A DNA stretch of 64,000 nt from Polytrichum commune (lineage: Eukaryota > Streptophyta > Polytrichopsida > Polytrichales > Polytrichaceae), in contig OX485809.1 of the NCBI GenBank assembly GCA_950295325.1, forward strand, positions 34,734,144 through 34,798,143. The letters run 5' to 3'. The translations under genes were made by a program, and so were the position numbers. Shown here piece by piece: positions 46,284 to 57,900 of the stretch. Positions within the stretch are counted from its first letter, which is position 1, and each line of letters begins with the position of its first letter. The notes under the pieces are model-generated. The model saw nothing but the letters and a program-made list of their open reading frames with translations, searched no databases and was not told where the DNA came from.

Positions 46284-48844
46284 AGTGAGCATGCATCGCT
46301 TACGTATCCACGTCCAATTGTACATACTCGAATTAAAACCAATTTAGGTCATCTATGAGTTTCATGTCAAGAATTCAAAAGACGTTCATGAATATACATG
46401 TGTAGGGTTGGGTATACTCCAAACATAACAAGCCGTTGTCATGGATTTGCCTAATGTGCTCATGTGATTCTTATTTTGTGCTCAAACCTCTACATATTGA
46501 CAAACATGCTCAAAGTGTCCATCGAGGTTGGATAATTCCTTGATGGACATGTTGAATGCCCGTTCTCCAATGTGGATGTCCTCTAAGGTTGGATGTTGTT
46601 CAAGGCTTGGTTAATGATTTAAGGCAAAGCAAAGGGTGCTCATATGCACATTTACCCAAGCTTTCATCAACAACAATAATGTTAACTTCCTTAGGAAGCA
46701 AGCATGAATGAAGAGTTTCTTTGTCCACATGCTCTTGTCATTATTCGGAAGTGGGAGACATAACAAAAACTATGTACCCATCTAGTTGTCAATGGAAGTG
46801 TTTGGTATAGTCGGATATCCTCAAAGCAACAAGAACATACTACAACAGTCAAGTGCGAGGGTATTCATCCATCCTAGTACTATTCCACCTTATAGGTAGC
46901 TTCACCTCATAGTTTACTTGAGATTTAGATTATAACCTTGGTCATAAGAAACTCTTTGTACTTTAAAAGAGTCCTACCATCACAAATTTTAAAATTTAGA
47001 TTAGGGGGTTCCATAAATTTCAGAAGACAAATACATGGGGTGCATTCTTCATTGGAGTTCTAGATGACGTGTGTGGGTGACAATGAAAGAAGACTCCTTA
47101 ATTACAAGAGCAATATAACAAAAATAAACATGCATGTTCTAATTTACAACAAAGAATGACATCATGTATTTGAACTAAGGTTTTCAAATTAATGTGTTAT
47201 ATGCCTCAATTACATACAAAAAATTTAAATCATGAAAATAATAGGTCTATATTATTTATGTAATCTACTTTCACTTTCCCATGCAAAGGCATTAAAGACA
47301 ATTTCATCCATAGGATGTGTCTCAAAATGAGACAACCAAGTACAACATACATCATTGAAGCTCTAAGGATAATGAATGAGATGAAACTACCACATTTACT
47401 TTCGATACATTTTTTAGACTATATGAAACCCTAAATCTATTCATCTACCTCTATGTGGAAAATCTGGAATCGCCTTTTTATTTTTACACATGCTAGAGAA
47501 CAACAACACCTCCCCTTAAATACATTGTGAATGCTAATGCCTGAAATAAATCCACGTTTTACACTCTCATAAACTTGTACATGTTATAAGGAGATGATGT
47601 TTAACATTGTCATCAAATTCAACTTTTTATTCTTGAAAAAAAATGCAACCACGTTCCCAGTATCGAGCATGCTCTAGACTATATGTCTAGAATTCATGTA
47701 GGTTTGAGAAATGAATTGATGGAGGCATTATGGAAATTTAAAAACTGAAGTTTTTGGATAAAAATGAAAGTACAAGAGGAAATTACTCAAACATATTGTT
47801 CTCCACAAAGTAATGAGCACATTCAATGTAGTCAATATGGTCACATGTATAGAAGCTCCATAACTACCCCTTTCGCCTTTCATTCCCTCCTACTCTTTGT
47901 CACTAACATGTTCACTCCTTCGCCTTGACATCTACAAATGATAGGATGCGACGACCATAACCCAACGACCTACTACAACGTGATGATCTTTGCTATTTAG
48001 CCACCACTATGAGGTGAAGATAGATTATTATATGGTGATGCCAAGATGACATCAAATATGGCAGAGTCTCTCTTGAATGTGATGAAGTAGTGCTACTACA
48101 CCAACAAGCATGAATAAATGCGTGTGCAATCCACATAGACATAGAGAGTGTATTCAATGTTTGAAATCTACAATTCCATTTCTTAAAATTCACTTGTAGA
48201 TGCATAAGCATCAATAAATATTCCAAGTTTAGTTAACCCCTCTATAAAGAATTGTGAAGACATTGTGTTTTTTCCTTGTCCACCTCTCCATGACACATTT
48301 AGTTTCATGGTTTGCGTATATGTAGTAGTGCAATTAAAAAATGTTGGTAGCTCTAATGAAATTCTCTCTACTACCCATAATAGCTACCCCTTCTACTCTA
48401 CATTGCCCTACTATCTAGACCTTATTACTATTATGTCAGTTATGATATTATTCTTGAAACTTGTACCAATATTGCCCATCCCTTGATATTGGTCGAAATT
48501 CATAGATGTACTACCTTATAATTCGACCTACTTCAACTATATCTCTATGCTATTTATATGATATAACGTTTGATTTACTCCCTCCTATATTGGTAGTGTT
48601 ATAATAAATGTTGGACTAGAGTCATTTTTATTTGATATCATTTGTGTATCTATAATGAGGATGTCACATTTTTTGATAACAGTAGGGTATGGGTATTTAA
48701 TGGTCTATTTGTTCTTGATACCATTCAGGTATACACAATATATCATGCAAGGACCTTTATACCTAGGTAATATCGCACTAGTATCAATATAACTAGAATG
48801 ATATTAACCCAAATAATAACTCAGGTATACAAAGATTCTCTCAT
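46284..48844. other. Intergenic, no gene seen
   Basis: AT-rich, with only short open frames of no recognisable family and no terminal repeats found. Confidence 0.4.
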
Positions 48845-49440
48845 AAGACGCAAGCGTTGTCAAGTACACAACTCGATTACTCTGCATAGGTTTAAGCGAA
48901 AGTGATTCAAAACTATATACTAACTTTGAAATTCGTGGAGGAAAAAATCATGAACATTTGAAAAACACATTGATCTACAAAGCCAAGCAATTTATGTTGC
49001 CAAATTGTTTTTCAAGCAAAGTCTACATATTTCAAAATGGTGCAAGTAGTGTGCAAGTAGATATATTGAACACATAATTGTCTAGATTTTTTTTTAAACA
49101 TGATGGAATTACATTAAATTGATGTTTTTCTAGATTTTTTTAAAATGGTACCCTCAAGTTTATAAGAAATTCAAGGAATATGAAAAGGAAATCCAATTTC
49201 AAAACCTTTAAGGTCATGAAATCTACGTTCAAAACCAAAATTAGCCAATGCCTTTTGAGCAGTACTTTTAATGATAAATTTTGAAGATCTCATCTTGATA
49301 TTCTGTATTTAAGTACCTAACACAACAATAAAGGGCACCATGAAAAGAAATCCAATTTAAACAACACTTTGCTACTACTTTTAGGTGTTTGACCAAAAAA
49401 AGATGGTTTTAGTAGACTGGAGCATTTTCTCTGTATACTT
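48845..49440 (+). repeat. Dispersed repeat family R2, copy 2
   Basis: Colinear partner of 5405-6060, with substitutions and small indels (for example CATTGATCTACAAAGCCAAG and GGTGCAAGTAGTGTGCAAGT are identical in both). Non-coding. Confidence 0.6.
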
Positions 49441-50087
49441 GATTATACTTGCTCTAGTACACCTTGACATAACCACCAAACACCAATATTTGATTGGTAT
49501 TAAGAATTTGATACCCATATGTAGGTCATTTGATACCATTACTAATGTTGAATATTAATACCATACATTCACTTTTATATCGGTCCCGCATTCATTATTA
49601 CCCTCAGACCTATGATGATGCACAATTTATGCCCTCAATCAGCTACCAAATTTACTTTTAGCTTCCTAACTTAGTCTAGAATGACCAAGATTACCGCACT
49701 ATACTATAGAGGTGCAGTAACTTTTTATTAAGAGTGTAGTATTTTACCAAGAATAATCACTTATATTCTATAATGCCCGAACAACCTATTGACTTTTTGT
49801 TTGTAAAAATTGAACTCATGAGTAAGACATTATTGCACTACGGATAATTGATGTAACTGGGATAATCAATGTAGATCAATGTTTGGGGAGATATTTGGGC
49901 ATAATGAAGTCGATATCCTAGTGTTTCCAAATGTCACCGGTTACATGTTGACATCTTTTCAGTTTTCCTTAATTAAATTGGGGTAATTTTCTTGTAATTT
50001 TCCTGAGGTCTTGAACTTCAACCGGTTAATTCTCAAACTCGACTGGTGCATTTGTTACTACACTATTTTTTTTCTTGTTCTAATTAG

Positions 50088-50261
50088 TATGGGTTACCAT
50101 TTGGAGTTACGCAATAGTATTTTACCAACAACATCAGTTTTCACCTAAATAACATCAGTTGTTAGAATGCACACAGAAGAATATGATATAACTTAGTCGG
50201 GGAAAAACAATCATGTTGGTATAAAGTTATAGCAACACGTGACTCCAAATGGTAACCCATA
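50088..50261. repeat. Inverted repeat with about 45-bp arms
   Basis: TATGGGTTACCATTTGGAGT at 50088 pairs with ACTCCAAATGGTAACCCATA ending at 50261. Pairing continues inward less well through TTTACCAACA/TGTTGGTATAAA. A related single arm is at about 6140-6170, linked to repeat family R2. No target duplication was found. Confidence 0.55.
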
Positions 50262-50717
50262 TGAACGAGCAGCCGGTTCTCCCCATTCAGTGGTGTAGGT
50301 GGCAACACTGTTGAATGTGCCAAAGCATCTATCAATTGGTCTAGAAATGGAGGTGATGAACTGGTGGGCCGACATGGGGAATCTGCGAGGGAATTACAAG
50401 GAGATTGTAGTGGGTAGTTGCTGTGACAAGGGTCCTGAAAATCAACACATATGTTTACCATTATCTAGGTTTCATGTAGATGACACCTTGACAGAAAGTG
50501 CATCATGTACCAATATTCCAGATCCTGGGAGATCTTTGGGGCCAGGTCGGTTGAAATACTTACTCTTCATACACACTGTAGCAGGAACATGCCAAGAAAC
50601 TGCAACGGAATGTGAAAGATACTTAGAAAGACCCTGAAATTCTTCATCTACATGTGCAATCTAGGAGCTTGTAGATTTGTGGGCGCGTCTTCGTCTTGGT
50701 TTTTCATGCATTTGGCG

Positions 50718-50790
50718 TTGGTTTTTTTTGTTTTTTTTTTGTTGTTTTTTGAGACAGAAGGCCAACACAGCCAACGCCAAAATGAATAAA
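50718..50790 (-). mobile_element. Mini-retroposon, copy 2 (reverse orientation)
   Basis: On the minus strand it reads TTTATTCATTTTGGCGTTGG then CTGTGTTGGCCTTCTGTCTC followed by an A-rich tail (a T-run on the plus strand, 50720-50750). No clear target duplication was seen; the neighbouring copy 50865-50925 may have been involved in a rearrangement. Confidence 0.6.
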
Positions 50791-50864
50791 CACAAGAAAG
50801 TAAACACGGCCACACTGAGGGGAGGGGAGGCGGGGCCCCTCGGGTGCGAAACACCGGCACTTAT

Positions 50865-50925
50865 TTTTTGGCGTTGGCTATTTCTGGCCTTCTGTCTCAA
50901 AAACGAAAGAAAGAAAAGAAAAGAG
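50865..50925 (+). mobile_element. Mini-retroposon, copy 3
   Basis: Core TTTTTTGGCGTTGGCTATTT then CTGGCCTTCTGTCTCAAAAA with an A/G-rich degenerate tail (GAAAGAAAGAAAAG). Clear flanking duplications were not found. Confidence 0.6.
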
Positions 50926-51660
50926 CTTGTACGCTGCCCTCTGGCTGCCTCCTCTACCTGTTTGGCCTTGCACTGCACGAACTTTTTCTATAGTTTAAAA
51001 TTGGTTGTCTGTGAATCCGAGTTTCCTTGATGGGTGCTACCTGACTTAAATCCTCCCACTACGCCGGCGCTGGGCGTTGAATGAGCTCCTCAGTCCTCCT
51101 TATACTCCCTTGTTCTACTTAGACCTAGCTGAATCTTATTGACACTCATTCCGAGTTAACATTTCATGAGTCGGTTACAACACCCGGTTTTCTAATTCTT
51201 CAACTTGGAGCTAGCCTCAGGGCTCTTATAAAGCACCTGAATCTTAGTTGAGCCCACTTTGAGTTGCATTCTGAGATGGTCTGGCTGCAGATGAACAATT
51301 CATTGAGCTTCTTCTAACTGCAAGCTGCTCATCGACCAAGAGTCAAGCTCGATCAATCAGACAAGATCGAGACTTGTATGTGTCTCTGAAATCCTGAGCC
51401 AACAAGTTGCTGCAAGTCTCTGAATAGTGGTTTCCATTCTGATATATGGAATTTTGGGTTCAATTGTATTCATTCCTGAGAGAGTAGGACCTTGAAATCT
51501 CCACTGCACTGTCACTGCTAGCATTGCATGAAAGTTTTTAGCTTTAATTAGGGAGTCTAGCGGATACAGTTCTTTAATTTGATCATCTGTTTCTGAATTA
51601 TCATCATCTTTAATTACGAACCTGGACTTCATTTTTATCTATCTTCAAGCCTTCTGAGAT

Positions 51661-51745
51661 ACATCTTCTTTGTGGTTTTATTCATTTTGGCGTTGGCTAA
51701 GTTGGCCTTCTGTCTCAAGAAAAAAGAAAAAAAACAGAAAAAAAG
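51661..51745 (+). mobile_element. Mini-retroposon, copy 4 (14-bp target duplication)
   Basis: The insert contains TTTATTCATTTTGGCGTTGG and GTTGGCCTTCTGTCTCAAGA followed by an A-rich tail. It is flanked by AAGCCTTCTGAGAT on both sides (51647-51660 and 51746-51759), a perfect 14-bp duplication. The whole insert is 85 bp with only about 55 bp before the tail. It lies about 180 bp upstream of the bHLH start codon, so it may be in that gene's leader or promoter. Confidence 0.85.
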
Positions 51746-51925
51746 AAGCCTTCTGAGATTATATTCACTTATTAGGATATGCTGAGACAGAGTCACTTTG
51801 ATTTGATTTGATTTAACTTCCTGTGATCCAGGTCCATCTGCAGTTTGTTGCAAACCCAAATATAATTTGCACACATTGGAGTACAGCCACATTAGTCCAC
51901 CTGGAGGAGTACAGCCACATCCACT

Positions 51926-54900
51926 ATGCAAGGCCAGACTTTGGGAAGTCATGAGGGCTCCATACATTTCCAAGAAGTGAGGAAAATTAATCAAGAACTG
52001 ACAAAACTAGTTCAGACACTGGGATGGACTTATGGAGTCATTTGGAAGCCTGCTCCTGACAATCGGTACAAATTTAGCAATACACAGTTGACATCATTTA
52101 TATCTCTGTGCTGCATTGATGAACTCCCTTGCCAGGCATTTTACCATGAATTTTGATTCTGGTTCCAGTTCCTATGCTTATTTTTGAAGTATTCAAGTAC
52201 CTAATCAAATTATCTGCTATGCATACATATATATATATCCTAGGGTGTTGGGTTGGTACTGGAGCTCGTTTAACAACAGGGGAATGGAAGATGGCAAAGC
52301 TCTTGAGCTTCAATTCAAATCTGTCTTTCGACGCTGTCAGTTTACACAAGAAAAGCCAGGGTATTAGATATTCCGAGGCCTGTTCATGATCATGTATTTC
52401 AGACTTCAAAAGCAGTGTATGATAGTTGCAGGCATAACTAGGCCAAATACAGATTTTTGCAAGATACAAGAGTGGGAACATATATTTTGGAGAGGTCCTC
52501 ATAATTTCAAAGTGAACACACCCAGTATCCTTTTTCTATTACATTGCAATGATTAAGCTACAATGACATTGGGAAATGCAGGTATGCATTCACGGCTTGG
52601 CAGGAGCGGACAGGTACTTGGTGGACACGACATATGAACCGACTTCCTACCGACATACACAAAGAAATATTTTTGCAGGTGTGGTTCTCGAAGCTTTTGT
52701 AATTACAATCTAGGTACTAGGTACTATGTACTATATGTGTACATAATCTATGTAGCTTTAGTCACTGTCCTGTTCTTTGAAATGTAACTTAGAGTGTTGA
52801 GAACTGAACCACAAGTAACTTGGGTGGGCAATTAAGTGTAAGGTTACAGCTTCCAGGGTAAATCACCTGTGCATTGTTTTATTGACTGAGTGGTGTAGAT
52901 TGACTAACAAAGCCTTCCCTTTGTGTATCTTGGCCACCATGTGCCTGCCCTGCGAATATATAGCAAGCGAATATTCAGGTAATTAATACCCCCCCCCCCC
53001 CCCCGGTTTACAGATTTCTAAGTGATACAGGATAATTTTCCCAGTGATACAAGTCAATTGCCCAGGATGCATATGCTTGTGCCCATTGTTTTTAAGAATA
53101 CCAACACTAGTAGAAAACTATGTTCAAAAAAATTCTTGAAAAAACCGATTGTGATTCTTTTGACCAACTTGATTTGTAGTCGATGAATGACTAGATATTT
53201 TTCTTTTTTGTTTTGCGACTGCAATTTTAAAGATTGCGGGACGTCTAATATATTATTGGAAAGGTATTTTCAAGATCTTTCCAACGGTATATTACACGCC
53301 CCCAAATTCCTAAAATTTCAATCGCTAAACCAAAAGAACAAATATGCAATTATTTAGTGACTTCAAATTAGGTTGGTCGAAAAAACCATAGCCAATTTCA
53401 ATTGCAATTATTTTTGGCATAGTTTTCTACTAATGAGATGAGTGGATGTGGGAAGTTAGTGTGGGTGGGGAATTAGTGAAGGTAATTCAAAATTACTTTA
53501 CGCCATGAATTAGTGCCACCAAAAGATCTAGGAAGCATTGTTCATCTCAACACTTGGCACTACTCACTTAAAATTCTGGTACTTGGCACTATTCATTAAC
53601 AAGCACGTGGCACGCACTGATCACAAGCACACATCAATTTTCTTGAAATCTATGGTAAATGAGCATGAAATTTATTACAGTGATGAATTTAGTATCACTC
53701 AGTAGCAACTTTAACCCTCGGTAACTTTGAGATTTGAATAGATTGTGTGTGTGACTTGAATTAGTACCACCCTCAATAATTGGTATATTTAGTGTAGTAA
53801 AATATATGTGCCTTTGAAGAATGCATCGCAACTCAGAGTTATAAGATTCTGCATAGAAATCATCAAGTAACCTACTTAGTTCCTATTAACGTTGTAACAT
53901 GCTTGTCTCTTCTTACAACAGACCATCGTCTGCCTTCCAGTTCGTGCACCTGATGGGACAATCTACTGTGTGGAGCTTGCTACCAACTTTCTGGTAATTA
54001 ACTCTCAGTAACCAGCACCTTGATTCAAGATTACCTCAGTCTGAACATTAAATAAAGGTCAGAATTAAACTTCAATATGTATTTTCAATTCAGCCCACCA
54101 AACATCATGGTTGGAGGTAAGTGTGCTGGCAAGCGCTGTGTGGTTACTTGTGGACTTCCGACCTTCTGGCTGCGAATCAGGAACTTTGGGATTCGAAGGA
54201 CATAATAAAGTTACATATACTACTGCATGCCTACCTGCAATTCCATTACCCTGTTTGAACCATTCATCATTACAAGGCACATACGGATCCAGGAAGGTAC
54301 ATTATGAATTTTGGAAGCATTTTGTCTGTATTGTCAGTTATAGCCATTTTTCAGGTGCCAGAATCGAGTCAATAGCAATAGTGTAGGGGAATTGAGCTGA
54401 AGGCTGGTGGTGGGGTTTCAGGGCCTCCCAGGCTCCCACCATCTGTTCATCACGTATATGTCACCTTTTATAGGTTATCATTGTTTGATGCGTCATTGCT
54501 AAGGTCACACACTGCACACGAGGAGCATGTTACCTACGCTCAGAACATGGTGCTTACAATAGCATGGCACCAGTTTATACACAAGCCTATTAGATCACCT
54601 GGTGGCTGTACTATTGAGGTCACTAGGAGGCCAATGGGAGGCCAATGGGAGAGGTCAATGGGAGGCCTTTGGTGAAATTACTCGGGAGCTGACCTCAAGT
54701 TACCAGGTCATGTGAGTCAATGACCCTCTTAAATTATATCTCATTTCTCCTATATTCCCATCATAATCGATCCTATTAATTAAATTGATGTGAACTAGTG
54801 AATAATAGCATGTCCACACTTATTGGTGTGGGCGACCAACGAACAACTCCTTCCAACAAAGGTCACTTTTAGAGTTAGTTTGCCTAGTGAGAGCCAATGG

Positions 54901-57900
54901 ATGTCACCAGTGCTGGTAGGAACTGTTCACTGGTGGGCTGCACCAATAAGTGTGGGTTATGTATAAGTTAACAATATGATTCAGACAAATTTTAAAATAC
55001 AAAAAATGAAAAAAATTCTCCAATTGACACGCCTATTCATATTCTAAAACGTCAATAGGTGTAAGCCCTTGTCATATTTTGCATTATTTCATCTAGAATA
55101 ATTGAAGTTGTGTTTTCTTAGGTGCCACTTGTGGTGAGAACGAAGTTCACCAATAACAACACCTACCTATGTAGAGTAGAGGCACCCATAATTGATCACT
55201 TAAGAGATATTGCACTAGATCTAGAGAAGTGTAAGGTGGTGCAATTTTTTCTTGTGTAGGTAGATAGAAATTAGGAGGACTACAAAGTTTTAGGTAATTT
55301 GATTCCTCAGATTGACGTTTTTGTGAATTTTTGAAGCCAATAGTTGGCCCTAACATATTACCAATGTCTAGAGTTTGTCATAACTACTCCTTCCTCCTCA
55401 CTTTAGCATGCAAACGAGGTCATGTGTCGTGATCCTATTGGTTCCAGCTTGATTGAACTTCAATCTTGGCCTGATTAAAATTTCAGTTCCCTATAGATTC
55501 TCGATGGGATCTTGATTGGGAATAGGTGCCTAATAATAGCTAGATTTCTTTCAACTTTGTGCAACAACTAGGTAGAGTAACTCGACACTATGAAGTAACT
55601 ATAGTAGAGGCGCCTATTCCTGATTAGGACCCCATCGACAATCTATAAGATCCTGCAATTTCAATTGAGCTGGAACCAATAGTGCCACGATACTTGTCTT
55701 AAATTTGAGTGCTAAATTGAAGAGGAATGAGCGGTTATGACAAAATCTAGACATTAATAAATATGTTTTGGCCAACGTTTGGCTTCAAAAATTCACAATA
55801 ATTTTAATTTAAGGAATAAAATTACCAAAAAATGTGTAATCCTCCTAATTTCTATCTTCCTACATGGGAAAATATTATACCACCTTATACTTCTCCAAAT
55901 TCGGCGCAGATTCTGTTAAGTGATCGGTTATAGGCGAATCTACTCTCTTCACTTTTGAGTCGATATTATTACAGGTTGGGTTAAGAATCTTCCAGTGCGA
56001 TTGTCGTACATAATTTCAAAGGTGGAGGCAAACTACTGAGCAACTAGAGTAGACTCGTCAGCAGGTAGCATCCTGATCACGCCACTATAGTACGATTTCC
56101 TACTGACCACATGTCAGGTGGAAAAGCATGTGGACTGCTTCAACTATTTAAAGTGAAGACTAAAGTTGAAGAGTTGGAGCCTTTGGTGACCTTGGAGACT
56201 GACCCTCTTTGGGGAGAGATCCAAATTGAGAAATTTGATCTTGTGAAGATTGGGAGAGTTCATAGTTGTTGTAACTTATGATTCTTCAGAACAAAGCAAT
56301 TCTCGATGATCCTGTTAAGTCAGCCTTGGTATCCACTGGATTTCAGAGTTCAAGTAACTTTACTCATCTACGTCTTTGGTTTGGATTCAAGTCACTTAAC
56401 CCAGGAAGAAACAGGTACCAGCTGAGGATCTATCGAAGCAAGCTACGATTTTCTGATTCTTGATGCTGTTGAATCATGATGTAAACAGGAACCTCAAAGC
56501 CGGGAATTGCAGGGCAGCATCCAAGCTTTCCTCAATGATTCGGTGGCACCTTACATCTCCGGCCATCTGCCTGCATCTTCCTTCCTGCAGCAGGAGGTTA
56601 ATAGAATGGTAGGGATGAGGAGTATTCAAGCTGGCTCCTCCCCAAATTCAACTGATGACTTGATTGAACTTCCGCAGCGATCCTCCTCCTCAGCTCGAGG
56701 AATAATTGCAGCCATGGGTATGCAGGGAGCAGCCTCAAACCCTAGTACAAGCAGCTACACCCAAGTGATGCAGGAGATGGAGGAGGAGGAGCCATTTGGT
56801 GGCTATGGAGTGATTGCAAGGGGAGAACAGGACTACATGTCTTGGACACTCCCAGGTAGCAATTACGCTTCGGCTGCTCTGACTAAAGAGTACACAGGCT
56901 TTGTGGATCCCCCCTCCAATTCTGCAGGAGACCAGAGTCTACATACAGATGTCGCAGTGTTCAAGGAGTACACAGAAATGGCCACTAGTCATGTACCGAA
57001 CCCTGTGACAGTAGATTGGAGTCCTCATCAGTGTTCTTCTTCTTCAACTTTAGGAACTTTATTAGGTCAAGTTCATCATCTCTCTCCTAGTGGTACTCTT
57101 GATGTTGATCCCCACATAATGCCCAACCAAGGGCTAGCTGCAGGCTTAGATTCGGTTTCTAGTCAAATCCAATGGAACTTAGATCTGGAGCTTGCAGCAG
57201 TTGCCGGGCAATTTGAAGCACCTGTTGGAAATCTAATTCTTCAACCCCATGGCGGCCACAACTTAGTAGGTATTCCTTCTCAGATGCAAAATCCACCTGC
57301 TCATCATGCAGAAATATTGAATTTGTTCAATTTAGGAGGGAAGGGTACTAATGCCCAGCCACAGAGTTTCCAAGCCTCTGGCAGTACCATAAGCTCCCAA
57401 TTACCTTCCACAAGTGCACCAAGAAATCATCATAGCTTCCAATTTCGGCATGATAGCTCCAGATCGCCATTTAGGTCTTTTGCTCAGATTGACAGAATGC
57501 AATCCAGGTTGCAGCAGCAGTTGTCTTCTTCCACTTCTTCTTCTGCCTCTCAGGCCTCTCGGTTGCAGGGCCAGCCTCCTTGTACTACAGCTGATGTTCA
57601 TGCAAAGCCTAAGGGTCACTTGATTCAGACATGGGTGGGAAATTGGCAAGATAAAAGATGGCAGCAGCAGCAACATCTTGAAGTCGAGTTAGCTGGTGAG
57701 GATGCAAGAAGCCCGCAAACCATAGCCCGGGACGAACATCAGGCCGTGAAACACATGCGTGCAGAGAGGGCTCGCAGGAAGATATTCAATTGCAGGTTGC
57801 AAACATTGAAATCCTTAGTGCCCATTATTCATAAAAAGGTAATCTTCTCTCATCACCCTTTCTTTCCCTAGCTTTCCATGTTGATTTCTAAGGTTCCTAT

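Noticed and set aside
50299..50637. 112-codon frame
   Set aside because: Unrecognised, in a repeat-rich stretch next to an inverted repeat and mini-retroposons; left unannotated.
51227..51233. TATAAAG as a TATA box for the bHLH gene
   Set aside because: It lies about 700 bp from the ATG in AT-rich DNA where such matches are common; no supporting initiator or transcript evidence.
52582..52678. Alternative reading of bHLH exon 2 in phase 0 (VCIHGLAGADRYLVD)
   Set aside because: That frame does not match the phase of exon 1 or exon 3; the frame giving AFTAWQERTGTWW fits both splice junctions.
56278..56463. Possible extra exon of the bHLH gene
   Set aside because: The direct join 53993 to 56489 already keeps phase, and this segment has no similarity to bHLH proteins.
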